Assembly: GCA_900545555.1 (NCBI GenBank)
Contig: UQZI01000107.1
Coordinates: forward strand, 1 to 5,244
Origin: an uncultured Collinsella sp.
Lineage (GTDB): Bacteria > Actinomycetota > Coriobacteriia > Coriobacteriales > Coriobacteriaceae
DNA length: 5,244 nt
Direction of reading: 5' to 3'
Shown: piece by piece, positions 5,093 to 5,244 of the stretch
How positions within the stretch are numbered: position 1 is the first letter of the stretch
How the letters are laid out: each line of letters starts with the position of its first letter
Notes under the pieces: model-generated
Database searches by the model: none
Told to the model about the DNA's origin: nothing
What the model saw: the letters and a program-made list of their open reading frames with translations, nothing else
Position numbers and translations under genes: made by a program

Positions 5093-5222
5093 GGACCTGG
5101 GCGGGCGTATAGGGCAACATCGCCTGCTCGGGCAGTCCTGCGCAAGACGGAGAGCACATTAAGTGCTCTCCTTTGCGTGCGGAACTCGCGATCGATGTTG
5201 CCCCATACGCCCTCCCAGGTCC
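5093..5222. repeat. 130-nt nested inverted repeat after pcrA
   Basis: Positions 5093-5122 pair with 5193-5222 over 30 positions with only two mismatches (at 5102 and 5111). They start 7 nt past the pcrA stop codon. Inside, 5141-5145 pairs with 5173-5177 (CGCAA/TTGCG) and 5149-5157 pairs perfectly with 5163-5171. The sequences between tiers (about 5123-5140 and 5178-5192) pair poorly. No direct target-site duplication is visible next to the arms. It could be a 3'-end RNA hairpin, a MITE-like element or a structured non-coding RNA. The complementarity is certain; the role is open. Confidence 0.85.
5149..5174 (+). terminator. Probable terminator of pcrA (inner stem)
   Basis: GGAGAGCAC (5149-5157) and GTGCTCTCC (5163-5171) form a perfect 9-bp stem with an ATTAA loop, followed by only three T residues. 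The stem is strong but the short T-run makes termination efficiency uncertain. It is the best terminator candidate after pcrA and forms the tip of the larger inverted repeat. Confidence 0.55.
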
Positions 5223-5244
5223 TTTGATAACGCTGCTTGCGAAC

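Noticed and set aside
4105..5157. 350-codon open frame on the minus strand across the 3' half of pcrA
   Set aside because: It is a shadow of pcrA with an Arg/Ala/Gly-rich translation, no recognisable domain, and a start inside the downstream inverted repeat.
5093..5222. Insertion sequence with 30-bp terminal repeats
   Set aside because: The interior of about 70 nt is far too short for a transposase, and no target-site duplication flanks the arms. I keep it as an inverted repeat of unknown role.

Overview
The window is GC-rich bacterial DNA with three intact genes, all from conserved families: a universal stress protein (minus strand, 166-603), undecaprenyl-diphosphatase UppP (plus, starting at a TTG at 851, to 1828) and the DNA helicase PcrA/UvrD (plus, 2185-5085). 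The GC-biased codon use, the Ala/Pro/Gly-rich spacers in the proteins and Shine-Dalgarno-led starts suggest a high-GC Gram-positive of the Actinomycetota. A gut Coriobacteriia such as Collinsella is my best guess, but this rests on general resemblance and not on a marker gene. There are no rRNA, tRNA, CRISPR, phage or transposase genes.

Layout. Positions 1-165 hold no gene but contain a 91-nt multi-part hairpin just past the usp stop codon. The usp and uppP genes are divergent, separated by 247 nt holding both ribosome binding sites, a candidate usp -10 element and a 16-nt palindrome. Downstream of uppP, positions 1829-2184 hold an intrinsic terminator nested in a larger inverted repeat, a small REP-like cluster of inverted repeats containing GGGGTCAGG, and a candidate pcrA promoter. 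The pcrA gene follows with a clear ribosome binding site. After pcrA, a 130-nt nested inverted repeat fills nearly all of the remaining sequence.

The genes do not form an evident pathway. UppP recycles the lipid carrier for cell-wall synthesis, PcrA handles DNA repair and replication/transcription conflicts, and the Usp protein is a nucleotide-binding stress factor. The terminator after uppP suggests that pcrA is transcribed separately.

I did not find a novel multi-gene system. The less ordinary signals are (i) a long two-tier or multi-tier hairpin beginning 7-15 nt after the stop codon of all three genes, (ii) the REP-like element between uppP and pcrA, and (iii) large low-complexity insertions in both UppP and PcrA at positions where typical homologues have short loops.
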